DNA of 39,231 nucleotides from Clostridia bacterium (GTDB lineage Bacteria > Bacillota > Clostridia > Oscillospirales > SIG627). Shown here piece after piece: positions 14,866 to 23,665 of this stretch (within the stretch, counting starts at the first letter, position 1; every line of letters begins with the position of its first letter). The notes beneath the pieces were generated by a model that worked only from the letters and a program-made list of their open reading frames with translations, did not search any database and was not told where the DNA came from. The position numbers were made by a program, and so were the translations under genes. Location: assembly GCA_017440805.1 (NCBI GenBank), contig JAFSGN010000020.1, forward strand, positions 1 to 39,231, in the 5' to 3' direction.

Positions 14866-15591
14866 TTAGTTTTCTCCTATATTGTATAGTTCAACAAGTG
14901 ATGTAACTCTATTTGGGTCTCCCGGCATCTTCAAGGAGCGTACATGCAAAACATCATCAAGCTTCTTTACATAATATGGCGTGATGGTTTTGGCGTTTCC
15001 AAGAACATTGGCGACAAACACGGATTTTGCCATCTCTTCAGCCATTTGGAGCATATCAAGTGCATCCATAACGCCCTTTCCACTGCAAAATACCGCACCG
15101 TGATTTTCAAGAAGAAAACCGTTGGAGAGTGGTAGGAATTTTTCAATATTATCCGACAATTCATCCGTCAGCGGTGTTTCATAGGGGACGGTGATGATAG
15201 GACCGATTTCTATGATTGGCTCGGGAAGGAACGGCTTTGTGAGCATATCGTTGTTGGTTATAGCAAATCCGGTCAGAACGGATGGATGTGCGTGAACGAC
15301 ACCATTGATATCGGCGCGCTTTTGGTACATTCTTACATGGAACGGAGTTTCACCGGTGGGAGCCAAGCCCTCTGGAGCGTAAAGTGTTTTACCGTTAAGG
15401 TCAATAACACAGATATGCTCCGCACTTATACAGCGTTTGGGCGTTTTTGTGGGGGTAATAAGTATTTCATTCTCGGAAACCCTTATGGAAAGATTTCCGC
15501 CGGAAGAAGTTACATATCCAAGCTCCGCACAGCGCTGACATGCCTCTGCAAGCTCGGTTTTTTCCTTCCAAAAACTTTGTTGAGTGTACAT
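14866..15591 (-). CDS. Class II aldolase/adducin-family sugar-phosphate aldolase
   Basis: A 241-aa zinc-dependent aldolase of the L-fuculose-1-phosphate aldolase / L-ribulose-5-phosphate 4-epimerase family. Residues seen: Glu81 (TGETPFH) as the catalytic acid/base, His100 and His102 (VVHAHPS) and His164 (ENHGAV) as zinc ligands, and the phosphate-binding SSGGNLS loop near 29-35. The length is close to FucA and RhaD relatives. Since the neighbours are isomerases and a mutarotase, retro-aldol cleavage of a ketose-1-phosphate to DHAP and an aldehyde is the likeliest role. The required kinase is not in the window. AAGGAAGG precedes the ATG. Confidence 0.87.
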   Translation of the reverse strand: MYTQQSFWKEKTELAEACQRCAELGYVTSSGGNLSIRVSENEILITPTKTPKRCISAEHICVIDLNGKTLYAPEGLAPTGETPFHVRMYQKRADINGVVHAHPSVLTGFAITNNDMLTKPFLPEPIIEIGPIITVPYETPLTDELSDNIEKFLPLSNGFLLENHGAVFCSGKGVMDALDMLQMAEEMAKSVFVANVLGNAKTITPYYVKKLDDVLHVRSLKMPGDPNRVTSLVELYNIGEN

Positions 15592-15671
15592 GGTATCTAA
15601 TTTCCTTCCTACATAAAACTTTAATTTAGCATGGCTTTTTTCTCTATTAAATGTAGTTTAAATATTCTGCA

Positions 15672-16649
15672 TTATGCATTGTTTCCGAATAGCAACTTTC
15701 GCATATAACGGCTGGCAGCAACGCCGTCACGTTTTGCAAGAACCTCGCTTATTTCATTTTCGTCGATTTTTTCTGCGGTTTTCTGCAAAACTTCTAACCA
15801 TTCCGCACTTTCACTAACTGCATCTCTGCCGTCTTCTCTGTACGGGAATTGGTCAATTACCAGATATCCGTTATAGCCCGTTCTCTTTAGCCAATAGAAG
15901 AATTCCAAATATTCAAGCGTATGAACCGTACCAACAATCATATCGTCATCCCATAGGCGATAGTTGTCGTTGATGTGGATATGCTTCAATCTGTTTCCAT
16001 ACATCTTGCACATTGCAACCGCCTCTGCCGCAGTTTCGTAGCCAAGGGCTGCATGACCATAGTCAAGAGCAACGCCAAGATTGGGAAGCCCAATTTTCTC
16101 CATCATCAGAAGTGTGGAACCGACAGTGCTGAGATAAGAGTGAGTGCGGGGTTCCTTGAGTTTATATTCTACGGTAATTGTAATGTTCTCGTTGTAACGA
16201 CAAAGCTCTTCAAGTCCATCAGCAAAAAGCTGGCGCTCTTTTATATAGTCAGCCGCAAAAATATAGTCGTAACCGTCCTGTCCGGGCCAAAGAGTTACGA
16301 TAGGACAGCCAATCTCCTCGGCAAAATCAATAACTCGCTTTGCATCCTCAAGTGCTCTATTACGCACCGCTGTGTCGGTTGAGGAAAGACTCCCTTTTTG
16401 ATAAATTGGATTTGTAAAGGTGTCAACTGCAAGTGAGCCGACCTCAAGTCCTGTTTTCTTAAGTTGTTCCTTGATTTCCTGTCTTTGGTTCATCATGTCC
16501 CATGTCATTACAAGGTCAACGGCGTCTAACTTTTCAATAGAAGCTACACGCTGGAAAAGTTCTCCTAAGTTGAATGGTTTAGCATATTCCGGGCAGTATC
16601 GGTCAAAGCAGCTGCCCACATTTCCCAAAAAAACTGAATATTTTAACAT
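15672..16649 (-). CDS. Sugar isomerase/epimerase, xylose isomerase-like TIM barrel
   Basis: A 325-aa xylose isomerase-like TIM-barrel protein. VTLWPGQDGYDYIF resembles the conserved LWGGREGYE segment of aldose isomerases. Other metal-site positions are Glu in TVEYKLKEP, Asp and His in ALDYGHAALG, His in KHIHINDN and Asp in LVIDQFPY. It is the first gene of the minus-strand operon, divergent from the RpiR regulator, with GGGGTG upstream of the ATG. The order isomerase, aldolase, second isomerase plus a divergent mutarotase suggests breakdown of one aldose through a ketose. Confidence 0.83.
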   Translation of the reverse strand: MLKYSVFLGNVGSCFDRYCPEYAKPFNLGELFQRVASIEKLDAVDLVMTWDMMNQRQEIKEQLKKTGLEVGSLAVDTFTNPIYQKGSLSSTDTAVRNRALEDAKRVIDFAEEIGCPIVTLWPGQDGYDYIFAADYIKERQLFADGLEELCRYNENITITVEYKLKEPRTHSYLSTVGSTLLMMEKIGLPNLGVALDYGHAALGYETAAEAVAMCKMYGNRLKHIHINDNYRLWDDDMIVGTVHTLEYLEFFYWLKRTGYNGYLVIDQFPYREDGRDAVSESAEWLEVLQKTAEKIDENEISEVLAKRDGVAASRYMRKLLFGNNA

Positions 16650-16702
16650 AATATATCACCCCTTAAAATAGATATTTACATTTAAATTATAGTGTACACA
16701 TG

Positions 16703-16785
16703 TGATATAATTCTATATCAACATTTCAAAAATACAATCAATTTTATGAAATATTATTGACATTTATATCATGATGCGCTATAAT
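16703..16785. promoter_or_regulatory. Divergent control region with TGATATA operator and rpiR promoter
   Basis: TTGACA (16757-16762), 17 bp and TATAAT (16780-16785) form a consensus plus-strand promoter for the regulator. TGATATA-ATTC-TATATCA (16703-16720) is a perfect 7-bp inverted repeat, and its half-site TATATCA recurs at 16765-16771 inside the promoter spacer. Just left are GTGTACAC (16693-16700) and a minus-strand TATAAT-like box. The likely ligand is the RpiR protein, which would then control both directions. Confidence 0.7.
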
Positions 16786-16803
16786 TAAAGTGGAGGGGGT
16801 TTT

Positions 16804-17706
16804 ATGAAAAATATCTATTTTTTAAAGCTAAACAAGCTAAAGGATTCAAGCAATACAGCGCAAAGCACATTAGCCAGATATTTTATAAACAATCTGTCAC
16901 TTGTTAACTCAATGACAATTGATACGATTGCGGAGAACACCAATACAAGCTATTCCACAGTTTGCAGATTTTTTAAGGGAATAGGATTCTCGGGCTTTAA
17001 GGAGTTTAAGAAAACCGTTTTAAGCGAGCTTGATAAGGCCGCTTCGGAAAATAATATTTTTTCTGAGGATTTTTTGTCTTTCTCGGAATTTGACTCGGTG
17101 GAAACGATAGGCAAGAGAATACGCGATTTTACCATCGATGTTATTGACAACGGATATAAATCCATAAGCAAGGATAAGATTAAACATATCCATGAATGTT
17201 TTAACAAAGCGGAGCATATTCACTTTTTCGGACTTGGAACTTCATCTGTTTCGGCGCAGTATGCGTATATAAAATTTTTCCGTCTCAAGAGTGGATGTTC
17301 TTTCAGCAGCGATATTGTGGTTTCAAAAATGACGGCTTCTCTCCTGAGGAAAAATGATATACTTTTTCTTTTTTCTTCATCCGGAAGAACAAAACCTATA
17401 ATCGAAGCGGCAAAGCTCGCTAAGGAGCAGGGAGCAAAAATAATTACCATAAGCGACTTTGGCAACTCACCGCTTCATAATGTCTCACACATTAACATCT
17501 GTACCACGATCCGCGACATAAACAAGTATCTTGATTCGGATTTTCCATTGATTCAGTCGCAAATTGTGATAATTGATATTTTACACAAATACATTTTCTT
17601 AAAAAGCAAAAGCAAAGCGGAAGAAAATTTTGACAAAACGGTTACCGCCGTAAGAAAAGATAAGCTCGATAATGAGCAGGAAAGGTTAGGTGAAAATTGT
17701 GATTAA
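16804..17706 (+). CDS. MurR/RpiR-family transcriptional regulator
   Basis: A 300-aa regulator with an N-terminal HTH-6 domain (residues about 15-85; DTIAENTNTSYSTVCRFFKG is the helix-turn-helix) and a C-terminal SIS domain (about 115-260; HFFGLGTSSV, FLFSSSGRTKPI and AKIITISDF are the phosphosugar-binding loops). It should sense a sugar phosphate from the pathway next to it. GGAGGGGG precedes the start. It is divergent from the isomerase/aldolase operon and overlaps the following epimerase gene by 17 bases, so both are made from one transcript. Confidence 0.9.
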   Translation: MKNIYFLKLNKLKDSSNTAQSTLARYFINNLSLVNSMTIDTIAENTNTSYSTVCRFFKGIGFSGFKEFKKTVLSELDKAASENNIFSEDFLSFSEFDSVETIGKRIRDFTIDVIDNGYKSISKDKIKHIHECFNKAEHIHFFGLGTSSVSAQYAYIKFFRLKSGCSFSSDIVVSKMTASLLRKNDILFLFSSSGRTKPIIEAAKLAKEQGAKIITISDFGNSPLHNVSHINICTTIRDINKYLDSDFPLIQSQIVIIDILHKYIFLKSKSKAEENFDKTVTAVRKDKLDNEQERLGENCD

Positions 17707-18562
17707 AAGAACAACATATAAAGACAGAGATGCGATATCTATTGAATGTAAGCACTTTTCCGCAATCTTTTTGCCCCTTGACGGTGCAAAAATGGCTTCG
17801 TTTAAAACTGAAAACGGCACAGAGATTTTTGCGCAGGCACCGGGACAAAAATACAAACGGCTTTTTCTTGACTCCGACTATGTGCAAAGCGAGTGTAGTG
17901 CCTTTGACGATATGTTCCCCACCATTGATCCGTGTACAATAAACGGATTTGAATATCTTGACCATGGAGAAGCCTGCCGTCGCGAGCATAACATCGAAGT
18001 AAAAGATGACAAGGTTTATTTCACTTGTTTTTTGCCCTCTCTTAACATAACCTACAGAAAAATTGCTTACATAGAAAACGATGCACTCCTTATCAAATAT
18101 ATCATAGAAAATCATAACGATATTCGCTTTCCTTATATTTGGGCAGCGCATATCATGCTGAGGGGAGAGACGGGCGCTTATGCGGTAAGTAATTTTCCCA
18201 AGGACAGTGAAATCAAGGTTGTAAATGGTAACCCCACAGGTGATGTTCATTTCCTTCCGGATGTTGGAAACAAGAATTATAAGTTTTATTACACCGATAC
18301 GATGTCGCCGTTAAAATGCGGTGTGGTTTACCCAAAAAGCAAAATCGAGGTAGATGTAGAGTTTGACAACGATGTTATTAAATATTTTGGCGTTTGGGTA
18401 AACCCTGGCGACCTTAACAAGATGTATAATATCGCAATCGAGCCGTGCTCTGCTCCATACGACAGCCCGATAAACGCCGAGAGAGAGAATGTTTGCTCCT
18501 ACCTTATGCCAAAAGAAATGGTGGAGTTCACATTAAAAATGTCGTATAAAAATTTGGTTTAA
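17690..18562 (+). CDS. Aldose 1-epimerase-like (galactose mutarotase fold) protein
   Basis: A 290-aa protein with the sugar-binding beta-sandwich of the aldose epimerase superfamily. Visible marks are FLPLDGAKMASFK near the N-terminus, LDHGEACRREHNIE, FPYIWAAHIML and a C-terminal Glu (IAIEPCSAP) in the position of the catalytic base. It would interconvert sugar anomers so that the isomerases see the right form. The start is a GTG within the rpiR gene; GTG at 17699 is an alternative with a better spaced AGG. A terminator follows at 18594. Confidence 0.8.
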   Translation: MKIVIKRTTYKDRDAISIECKHFSAIFLPLDGAKMASFKTENGTEIFAQAPGQKYKRLFLDSDYVQSECSAFDDMFPTIDPCTINGFEYLDHGEACRREHNIEVKDDKVYFTCFLPSLNITYRKIAYIENDALLIKYIIENHNDIRFPYIWAAHIMLRGETGAYAVSNFPKDSEIKVVNGNPTGDVHFLPDVGNKNYKFYYTDTMSPLKCGVVYPKSKIEVDVEFDNDVIKYFGVWVNPGDLNKMYNIAIEPCSAPYDSPINAERENVCSYLMPKEMVEFTLKMSYKNLV

Positions 18563-18593
18563 CATTATGCCGTCAAACATAAGCGAATACAAC

Positions 18594-18617
18594 AACAGCC
18601 GCCAAAAGGCGGCTGTT
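18594..18617 (+). terminator. Terminator of the rpiR-epimerase transcript
   Basis: AACAGCCGCC pairs perfectly with GGCGGCTGTT across an AAAA loop. Only a short T-stretch follows, but the stem is GC-rich and lies 30 bases after the stop codon. Confidence 0.65.
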
Positions 18618-18632
18618 TCGCGATACAAAAAT

Positions 18633-18662
18633 AAAGCCTTGACATTGATTTGTCAAGGCTTT
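18633..18662 (-). terminator. Terminator after the partial tRNA copy
   Basis: AAAGCCTTGACA (18633-18644) pairs perfectly with TGTCAAGGCTTT (18651-18662). On the minus strand the stem is followed by a T-rich run, so it would stop transcripts coming through the tRNA region. Confidence 0.75.
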
Positions 18663-18668
18663 ACTTGA

Positions 18669-18708
<40 letters not shown>

Positions 18709-18855
18709 CGCTATGCGCCTGTTGCGGTGCCCGAAATTTTATTCGCTCCCGCTTTAAAATTTCGACCGCAGCCACTCACTCGGCTTGCTTTATCGTCCGC
18801 AGGACGCGCTCGCCTCGTTCCCCCAACGAGCCGCTCGTCGACCTCATAACCCGAA
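18709..18855 (-). repeat. Fold-back element containing an inverted piece of initiator tRNA
   Basis: On the plus strand, 18833-18855 matches the sense initiator tRNA across the D-stem and anticodon arm (GCTCGTCG, 2 mismatches, then CTCATAACCCGAA). The adjoining tRNA half at 18669-18708 is in the opposite direction, so TTCGGGTTAT (18699-18708) and ATAACCCGAA (18846-18855) form inverted ends. Inside, CGAAATTTTA and TAAAATTTCG form a perfect 10-bp stem within a TGCGGT/ACCGCA stem, and CGTCC/GGACG forms another. The GC-rich sequence differs from its surroundings. No protein is supported, and long frames here merely cross tRNAs. Confidence 0.6.
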
Positions 18856-18858
18856 ACG

Positions 18859-18889
18859 AAAAAAGCAGCCATCAATTGATGACTGCTTT
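18859..18889 (-). terminator. Terminator of the tRNA-Leu/tRNA-fMet transcript
   Basis: Read on the minus strand, AGCAGTCATC pairs with GATGGCTGCT (one G-U pair) across AATT, followed by a run of T. It lies a few bases past the 3' end of the intact initiator tRNA. Confidence 0.8.
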
Positions 18890-18892
18890 GTA

Positions 18893-18966
<74 letters not shown>

Positions 18967-18973
18967 ATATAAA

Positions 18974-19059
18974 TGCCGGAAACCGGGCTCGAACCGGTAC
19001 GGGATTTGAGTCCCACGGGATTTTAAGTCCCGGGCGTCTGCCAGTTCCGCCACTCCGGC
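18974..19059 (-). tRNA. tRNA-Leu (TAA)
   Basis: An 86-base class II tRNA with a long variable arm (GGGACTCAAATCCC region). The anticodon stem CGGGA/TCCCG encloses CTTAAAA, so the anticodon is TAA, reading UUA/UUG. The acceptor stem GCCGGAG pairs with TTCCGGC allowing a G-U pair; CCA is not encoded. It lies 7 bases upstream of the initiator tRNA. Confidence 0.95.
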
Positions 19060-19086
19060 ATAGTTCGCATTTTCGGCTACCTTCAT

Positions 19087-19115
19087 ATTATATCATACAA
19101 ATTTGGATTTGTCAA
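19087..19115 (-). promoter_or_regulatory. tRNA operon promoter
   Basis: On the minus strand: TTGACA (19110-19115), 17-bp spacer, TATAAT (19087-19092). Full consensus, about 28 bases ahead of tRNA-Leu. Confidence 0.85.
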
Positions 19116-19156
19116 TAGTTTTTGAAAAATCCATTTTTATATTTTTGTACTGTTTT

Positions 19157-20131
19157 TTACATCCTTGAACTTATGCTGCCTGTATATCCGCGGGCGTAGT
19201 CTTTCAGGTCTTCTTCTGTTATTTGGTCAATGTCCGTTGTTATTTCAAAAAGACGCGCCATAATATAAAATGCCACGATGATATCTATAAGTCGGAAAAA
19301 TATATCATTTCCCGCAAAATACTGAACTGTATAAGGGAAAAATGCAACAGAGATAATAGATGGTACAGAAAAAGCAAAAATGAGAACTACGGTTGCAATT
19401 GCGCATGAGAAATATGTTCCGAGTTTGTGATATTTGTAATCGGGAAGTGTAAATCTTGATTGGAACATAAAGAACAGGGTTATTAAAATAGATGTGAAAA
19501 GTTCAAGATAATAGGGGACAGTGTTTATATATCGTGTGGTATCCATAAAGACAGATATTATGCGAAGTGAGTAACAGATAACCGGTGCAAAGGAAAGGAT
19601 TGAAAAATATCTGCGATAGGGGGAAGTATCTTTTGCTGCGGACATTATGAAAAATATTCCTGACATAGCCATAAAAGCAACCAACAACACCATAACTATG
19701 CGGTGTATGCCTTGTCCGTCGGGAGTGAACAGATTGAAAAGAAGCAAAAAGAAGGATGTAAGCATTGCAAATCCCAGAAAAGAGGACATAAACACAACAA
19801 TAGATGAGTTCTTGCTGTAAATGAGCTGGGAATATGGACTTATATTGGTAGGGGTATAGTCGCCTTTTGAAGCATCAAATTCCTTTGAGAGATAGTGTAT
19901 CTCAAAAAAGCGGTGGAATATAAAGGCAAAAAGTGCCATAACTGCCAACACAGAAATATAAACTATGGGAAAAACCGAGTTTGTGTATCCCGTTGTGCCG
20001 TCAATGTATTCTGTGTTCATAATGACGCCCGCAAAGGTTGACAGCGGCAATAAAACCAAAACAGAAATAAGAGCAACTTTCATACAAAACTTTACTTTTT
20101 TTGATGAAGAAATTTTGAACATAAAAAACAA
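19157..20131 (-). CDS. Polytopic membrane protein of unknown function
   Basis: A 324-aa protein with about eight hydrophobic segments spread evenly along its length and a short charged C-terminal tail (TDIDQITEEDLKDYA). I do not recognise the family and see no catalytic or transport motif. The polar N-terminus with lysines suggests a cytoplasmic start followed by a membrane helix near residues 18-36. It stands alone between the tRNA operon and metG, with a possible promoter upstream on the same strand. Confidence 0.7.
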   Translation of the reverse strand: MFFMFKISSSKKVKFCMKVALISVLVLLPLSTFAGVIMNTEYIDGTTGYTNSVFPIVYISVLAVMALFAFIFHRFFEIHYLSKEFDASKGDYTPTNISPYSQLIYSKNSSIVVFMSSFLGFAMLTSFFLLLFNLFTPDGQGIHRIVMVLLVAFMAMSGIFFIMSAAKDTSPYRRYFSILSFAPVICYSLRIISVFMDTTRYINTVPYYLELFTSILITLFFMFQSRFTLPDYKYHKLGTYFSCAIATVVLIFAFSVPSIISVAFFPYTVQYFAGNDIFFRLIDIIVAFYIMARLFEITTDIDQITEEDLKDYARGYTGSISSRM

Positions 20132-20172
20132 GACTCCTTGAAACGATTAAGTGTTAAACATCATATATGATA

Positions 20173-20201
20173 ATTATATAACAAATATTGTTAAGGTTAA
20201 A
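20173..20201 (-). promoter_or_regulatory. Possible promoter of the membrane protein gene
   Basis: On the minus strand TTTAAC (20196-20201), 17 bp and TATAAT (20173-20178), about 40 bases before the start codon. The -10 is good, the -35 weak. Confidence 0.5.
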
Positions 20202-20335
20202 TCACAAAAATGATTAATTATTTATAAACTTTCAGTCAAAAATAAGTAAACAAGTGCCAAAACGACCTAAAATGAAAAGTTTTTGCTGCTTTATGCAGAC
20301 CGGGAGTAATTAAAATTATGACTATACAGAAAATA

Positions 20336-20382
20336 ACTGTGTACCTTACCGAAAAACAGATTTTTTCGGCATGGTACACAGT
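20336..20382 (-). terminator. Hairpin downstream of metG
   Basis: ACTGTGTACC (20336-20345) pairs with GGTACACAGT (20373-20382), with an inner CCGAAAAA/TTTTTTCGG stem. It lies 23 bases past the metG stop. The T-run after it is poor, so it may act mainly as an RNA-stabilising 3' hairpin. Confidence 0.55.
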
Positions 20383-20404
20383 CAGACATCAATCTCTTGT
20401 GAAA

Positions 20405-22336
20405 TTATCTTATGCCGCTTCCGTTGGGAACAGCATCGTCTATAAATAAGACTTTAACATCCTCTTCACCCGAGGCGAGTATCATTCCGCAACTTTCTAC
20501 ACCGCGCAGTTTTACAGGTGCAAGATTTGCACACAGAACAACTTTTTTGCCTATAAGGTCCTGGGGTTTGTAGAATTTTGCAATTCCCGAAACAACCTGG
20601 CGGGTTTCGTAACCCAAATCTACCTTGAGTTTCAGAAGTTTGTCGGATTTCGGAACGGGTTCGCACTCTAAAATTTGTGCAACTCTTAATTCCACTTTCG
20701 CAAAGTCATCAATAGTTATCTGTTCTTTAATATCTTTTGGCGGCTGGGGTTTAGCGGGGGATTTTGCCTCAAGGTCGGCACTTATCCGGAGTGACATTTT
20801 TTCTTCGTCAATACGGGCAAAGAGTATTTCTCCGTCTTTTATTTGGATTCCCGCCTGAAGTTTGCCGAAGGTTTGAACACTTTCCCAGTCTTTTTCGGAT
20901 GTATTGAGGAATTCCAGTATTTTATCGGATGTGATTGTCATAAACGGCTGCAAAAGAACTGCAGAAATGCGTATAGCCTCAAGCAGATTGTAAATAACGG
21001 TTTTAAGCCGTTCTTTGCCGTCGTCTGTTTTTGCGAGTGACCAGGGCATTGTTTCGTCAATGTATTTGTTGCTTCTGCGTAAGAATTCAAATAATTCGCC
21101 AATTGCTTCACTTACACGGTACTCGTTCATTTTTGACAGAACACCGTTTACTGCCTCTTTGGCACAAGCTTTAAATTCCTTGTCCAGTTCATTTTCATCG
21201 CCCGGATGAGGAATAACACCGTCAAAATATTTCTTGCACATTGCGATTGTTCTGGAAACAAGATTTCCGAGGGTGTTTGCAAGTTCACTGTTGTATCGTG
21301 CCATTACATTGGAATAAGTGATGACGCCGTCCTGCGCATAAGGCATTTCGCTGAGAAGATAAAATCTTACCGCATCAACGCCGAAATAGTTTACAAGGTC
21401 ATCTGCGTAAATTGTGTTTCCTTTGGACTTTGACATCTTATCTTCTCCTGCCAAAAACCAGGGATGGCCGAACACCTGTTTGGGAAGAGGCTGACCGAGA
21501 GCCATAAGCATTATGGGCCAGTAAATCGTGTGGAAACGAAGAATATCTTTTCCGATTATATGCACATCACAGGGCCAGTATTTGTTGTATAAATCCCCGC
21601 TTTGACCATTGGGATTGTAACCTAAAGCGGTAATGTAGTTAGAAAGTGCGTCAATCCATACATATATAACATGTTTGGAGTCGAATTTTACCGGTATTCC
21701 CCATGTGAATGTTGTTCTGGAAACGCATAGGTCCTGAAGACCCGGTTTCAGGAAGTTGTTAACCATTTCTTTTTTGCGGCTTTCGGGGGTTATGAAATCC
21801 GGATTGTTTTCGATATATTCTTCAAGTTGTTTCTGATATTTTGACATTTTGAAGAAGTATGCTTCTTCTTTTGTCTTTTTCACTTCTGCACCGCAATCGG
21901 GACACTTTCCGTCTTTAAGTTGTGTTTCGGTGTAAAAGGTTTCGCAGGGAGTACAGTACCAGCCGGAATATTCGCTTTTGTAAATATCGCCCTGCTCGTA
22001 AAGGCGGGTGAATATTTCCGAAACGGTTTTTTCGTGTTCAGGGTCGGTAGTGCGTATGAATTTGTCATAAGATGTATTCATCAAATCCCATATACCCTTA
22101 ACCTGAGCAGAGATTTTGTCAACATATTCCTTGGGGGCGATTCCCGCTTTTTCTGCATATTCCTGAATTTTAATACCATGCTCGTCGGTTCCCGTAAGGA
22201 AGAAAACATCTTTTCCGATAAGACGCATAAACCGTGCTATAGCATCGGTAAATACTATCTCATAGGTGTTTCCTATGTGGGGTTTGCTTGATGTGTAAGC
22301 AATGGCAGTGGTTATATAAAATTTTTCTTTTTCCAT
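20405..22336 (-). CDS. metG: Methionyl-tRNA synthetase
   Basis: A 643-aa class I synthetase that charges tRNA-Met, including the initiator tRNA encoded 1.4 kb away. In order: Rossmann core with the HIGN version of HIGH near residue 21 (SSKPHIGNTYE), a four-cysteine zinc knuckle around 126-147 (CTPCETF, CPDCGAE), KMSKS near 300 (DKMSKSKGN), an anticodon-binding helical domain, and a C-terminal tRNA-binding OB-fold from about 540 (FAKVELRVAQILECEPVPKS). The length is normal for the form with the appended dimerisation domain. The start has GAAGGAG upstream. I see no T-box leader motif in the 170 bases before the gene. Confidence 0.97.
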   Translation of the reverse strand: MEKEKFYITTAIAYTSSKPHIGNTYEIVFTDAIARFMRLIGKDVFFLTGTDEHGIKIQEYAEKAGIAPKEYVDKISAQVKGIWDLMNTSYDKFIRTTDPEHEKTVSEIFTRLYEQGDIYKSEYSGWYCTPCETFYTETQLKDGKCPDCGAEVKKTKEEAYFFKMSKYQKQLEEYIENNPDFITPESRKKEMVNNFLKPGLQDLCVSRTTFTWGIPVKFDSKHVIYVWIDALSNYITALGYNPNGQSGDLYNKYWPCDVHIIGKDILRFHTIYWPIMLMALGQPLPKQVFGHPWFLAGEDKMSKSKGNTIYADDLVNYFGVDAVRFYLLSEMPYAQDGVITYSNVMARYNSELANTLGNLVSRTIAMCKKYFDGVIPHPGDENELDKEFKACAKEAVNGVLSKMNEYRVSEAIGELFEFLRRSNKYIDETMPWSLAKTDDGKERLKTVIYNLLEAIRISAVLLQPFMTITSDKILEFLNTSEKDWESVQTFGKLQAGIQIKDGEILFARIDEEKMSLRISADLEAKSPAKPQPPKDIKEQITIDDFAKVELRVAQILECEPVPKSDKLLKLKVDLGYETRQVVSGIAKFYKPQDLIGKKVVLCANLAPVKLRGVESCGMILASGEEDVKVLFIDDAVPNGSGIR

Positions 22337-22506
22337 TGTGTATGACTCCTTCAGTGGTATAAATTATGTTTGTATGTTGTTTCGCCGGCTGTCGCAATAA
22401 GTGGGAGTATATGGCAGAACCGAACGAAAAAATAAAGCAGGGGAATTTTTTGACAAAAGTTTTGCGGCGGAAATTGTATTTATGCGGTTATAGTATTACC
22501 TGCATC

Positions 22507-23457
22507 CTATATAATTATGTCCGACAGATAGATGATAAAAGGTATGGTTGCTACCGAAATCACTGTGGAAATGCCCACAATTTCTGCTCCCAGTACCGAA
22601 TCCTGACCGTAAAGTTCAGGAATGGCTGCAGTAACCGTGGAGGGCGGAACTGCGGCAATTACTATTGCGATGTAAGAAAGGGTACGGCTTAGTCCCGCTG
22701 CTTTGCAGAGAAGAATTGCGATGATTGGAAATGCAATGAGTTTTACAAAGCAAAGGTAGTATATGTACGGATTTTTTAAAATTCTTCTTAAATTTGTGTC
22801 GGCGATAAGACTGCCCACCACAATCATCGAGAGGGGAAAGGTCATATCTCCCACCATATCTATTCCGTCTATAAGGGGAGAGGGGATTTTTATCTGGAAA
22901 ATGAACAGCAAAATTCCGATAAATGATGAAATGGTGACGGGATTGACTATGTTTTTAAGTTGTGACTTGTCAAAGCCTTTGGTCTGAGAATCGGAGCGTA
23001 TTATTATTACACCGTATGTCCAGGCGAGTATGTTGAAAATAAAAGTTAAAAATGCTCCGTAAAATACTCCGATATTACCAAAAATGGCATTCAGAACAGG
23101 GAAACCCAGATAACCGCAGTTTCCGAATATGGTTCCGAATCTGTAAATTTTTCTTTTTGAAGTGTCTTTTACCATATTGAATGCAAAAAGGCACAGAACT
23201 ATAAGCAATACATGTATCACAAATGAAAGCAGCATTACCCACAGACCTTCGTTGAGAAGTTCCTCGGAAAATTCCACCTGAAAAGATGAAATCATCAGAA
23301 AACACTGCGTAATGCTAACCAGAAGTTTTGTCAGACTTTTGGTAGAGTTTCTGTCAATAATATTTGTCTTTCTTGCGAATATTCCGCAAATCATTACAAA
23401 AAATAATATAATAACCTGCTCGACAACCTTTGATGCACTGTTGGACAATAAAAACAC
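22507..23457 (-). CDS. AEC-family (auxin efflux carrier type) transporter
   Basis: A 316-aa membrane protein with about ten hydrophobic segments in two inverted halves, as in the AEC family (PF03547). Typical elements are FGTIFGNCGYLGFPVLNAIFG in the first half and PLSMIVVGSLIAD in the second, the latter with the usual break. Bacterial members move organic anions such as malate or amino acids; the substrate cannot be predicted here. It has its own consensus-like promoter and is divergent from the two-component genes, without evidence of shared control. Confidence 0.88.
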   Translation of the reverse strand: MFLLSNSASKVVEQVIILFFVMICGIFARKTNIIDRNSTKSLTKLLVSITQCFLMISSFQVEFSEELLNEGLWVMLLSFVIHVLLIVLCLFAFNMVKDTSKRKIYRFGTIFGNCGYLGFPVLNAIFGNIGVFYGAFLTFIFNILAWTYGVIIIRSDSQTKGFDKSQLKNIVNPVTISSFIGILLFIFQIKIPSPLIDGIDMVGDMTFPLSMIVVGSLIADTNLRRILKNPYIYYLCFVKLIAFPIIAILLCKAAGLSRTLSYIAIVIAAVPPSTVTAAIPELYGQDSVLGAEIVGISTVISVATIPFIIYLSDIII

Positions 23458-23480
23458 CTCTTTTACCAGATAACAGTGTA

Positions 23481-23509
23481 ATTATAGCATAAAAAAACAA
23501 AAATTACAA
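23481..23509 (-). promoter_or_regulatory. Promoter of the AEC transporter gene
   Basis: On the minus strand TTGTAA (23504-23509), 17 bp, TATAAT (23481-23486), about 25 bases before the start codon. Confidence 0.7.
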
Positions 23510-23577
23510 TAATTCAACGATATTTCATTAAAAAAGTTTTATCAATTAACAATAAGTTCATCATTGGTGAGAAAAAG

Positions 23578-23588
23578 TATGATATAAT
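23578..23588 (+). promoter_or_regulatory. Extended -10 promoter of the two-component operon
   Basis: TATAAT at 23583-23588 is preceded by TG one base upstream (extended -10). No good -35 is present at 17 bp, as often seen with extended -10 promoters. The leader to 23666 is about 70 bases. Confidence 0.55.
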
Positions 23589-23665
23589 ATTGTCGTAAAA
23601 TAAATTTAGTTCACAAAATAAATGTTAATAAAATTATACATTTTTAAAAAACGGAGGTACTCAAA

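Noticed and set aside
22337..22506. T-box leader upstream of metG
   Set aside because: I could not find the conserved antiterminator sequence or a terminator hairpin in these 170 bases.
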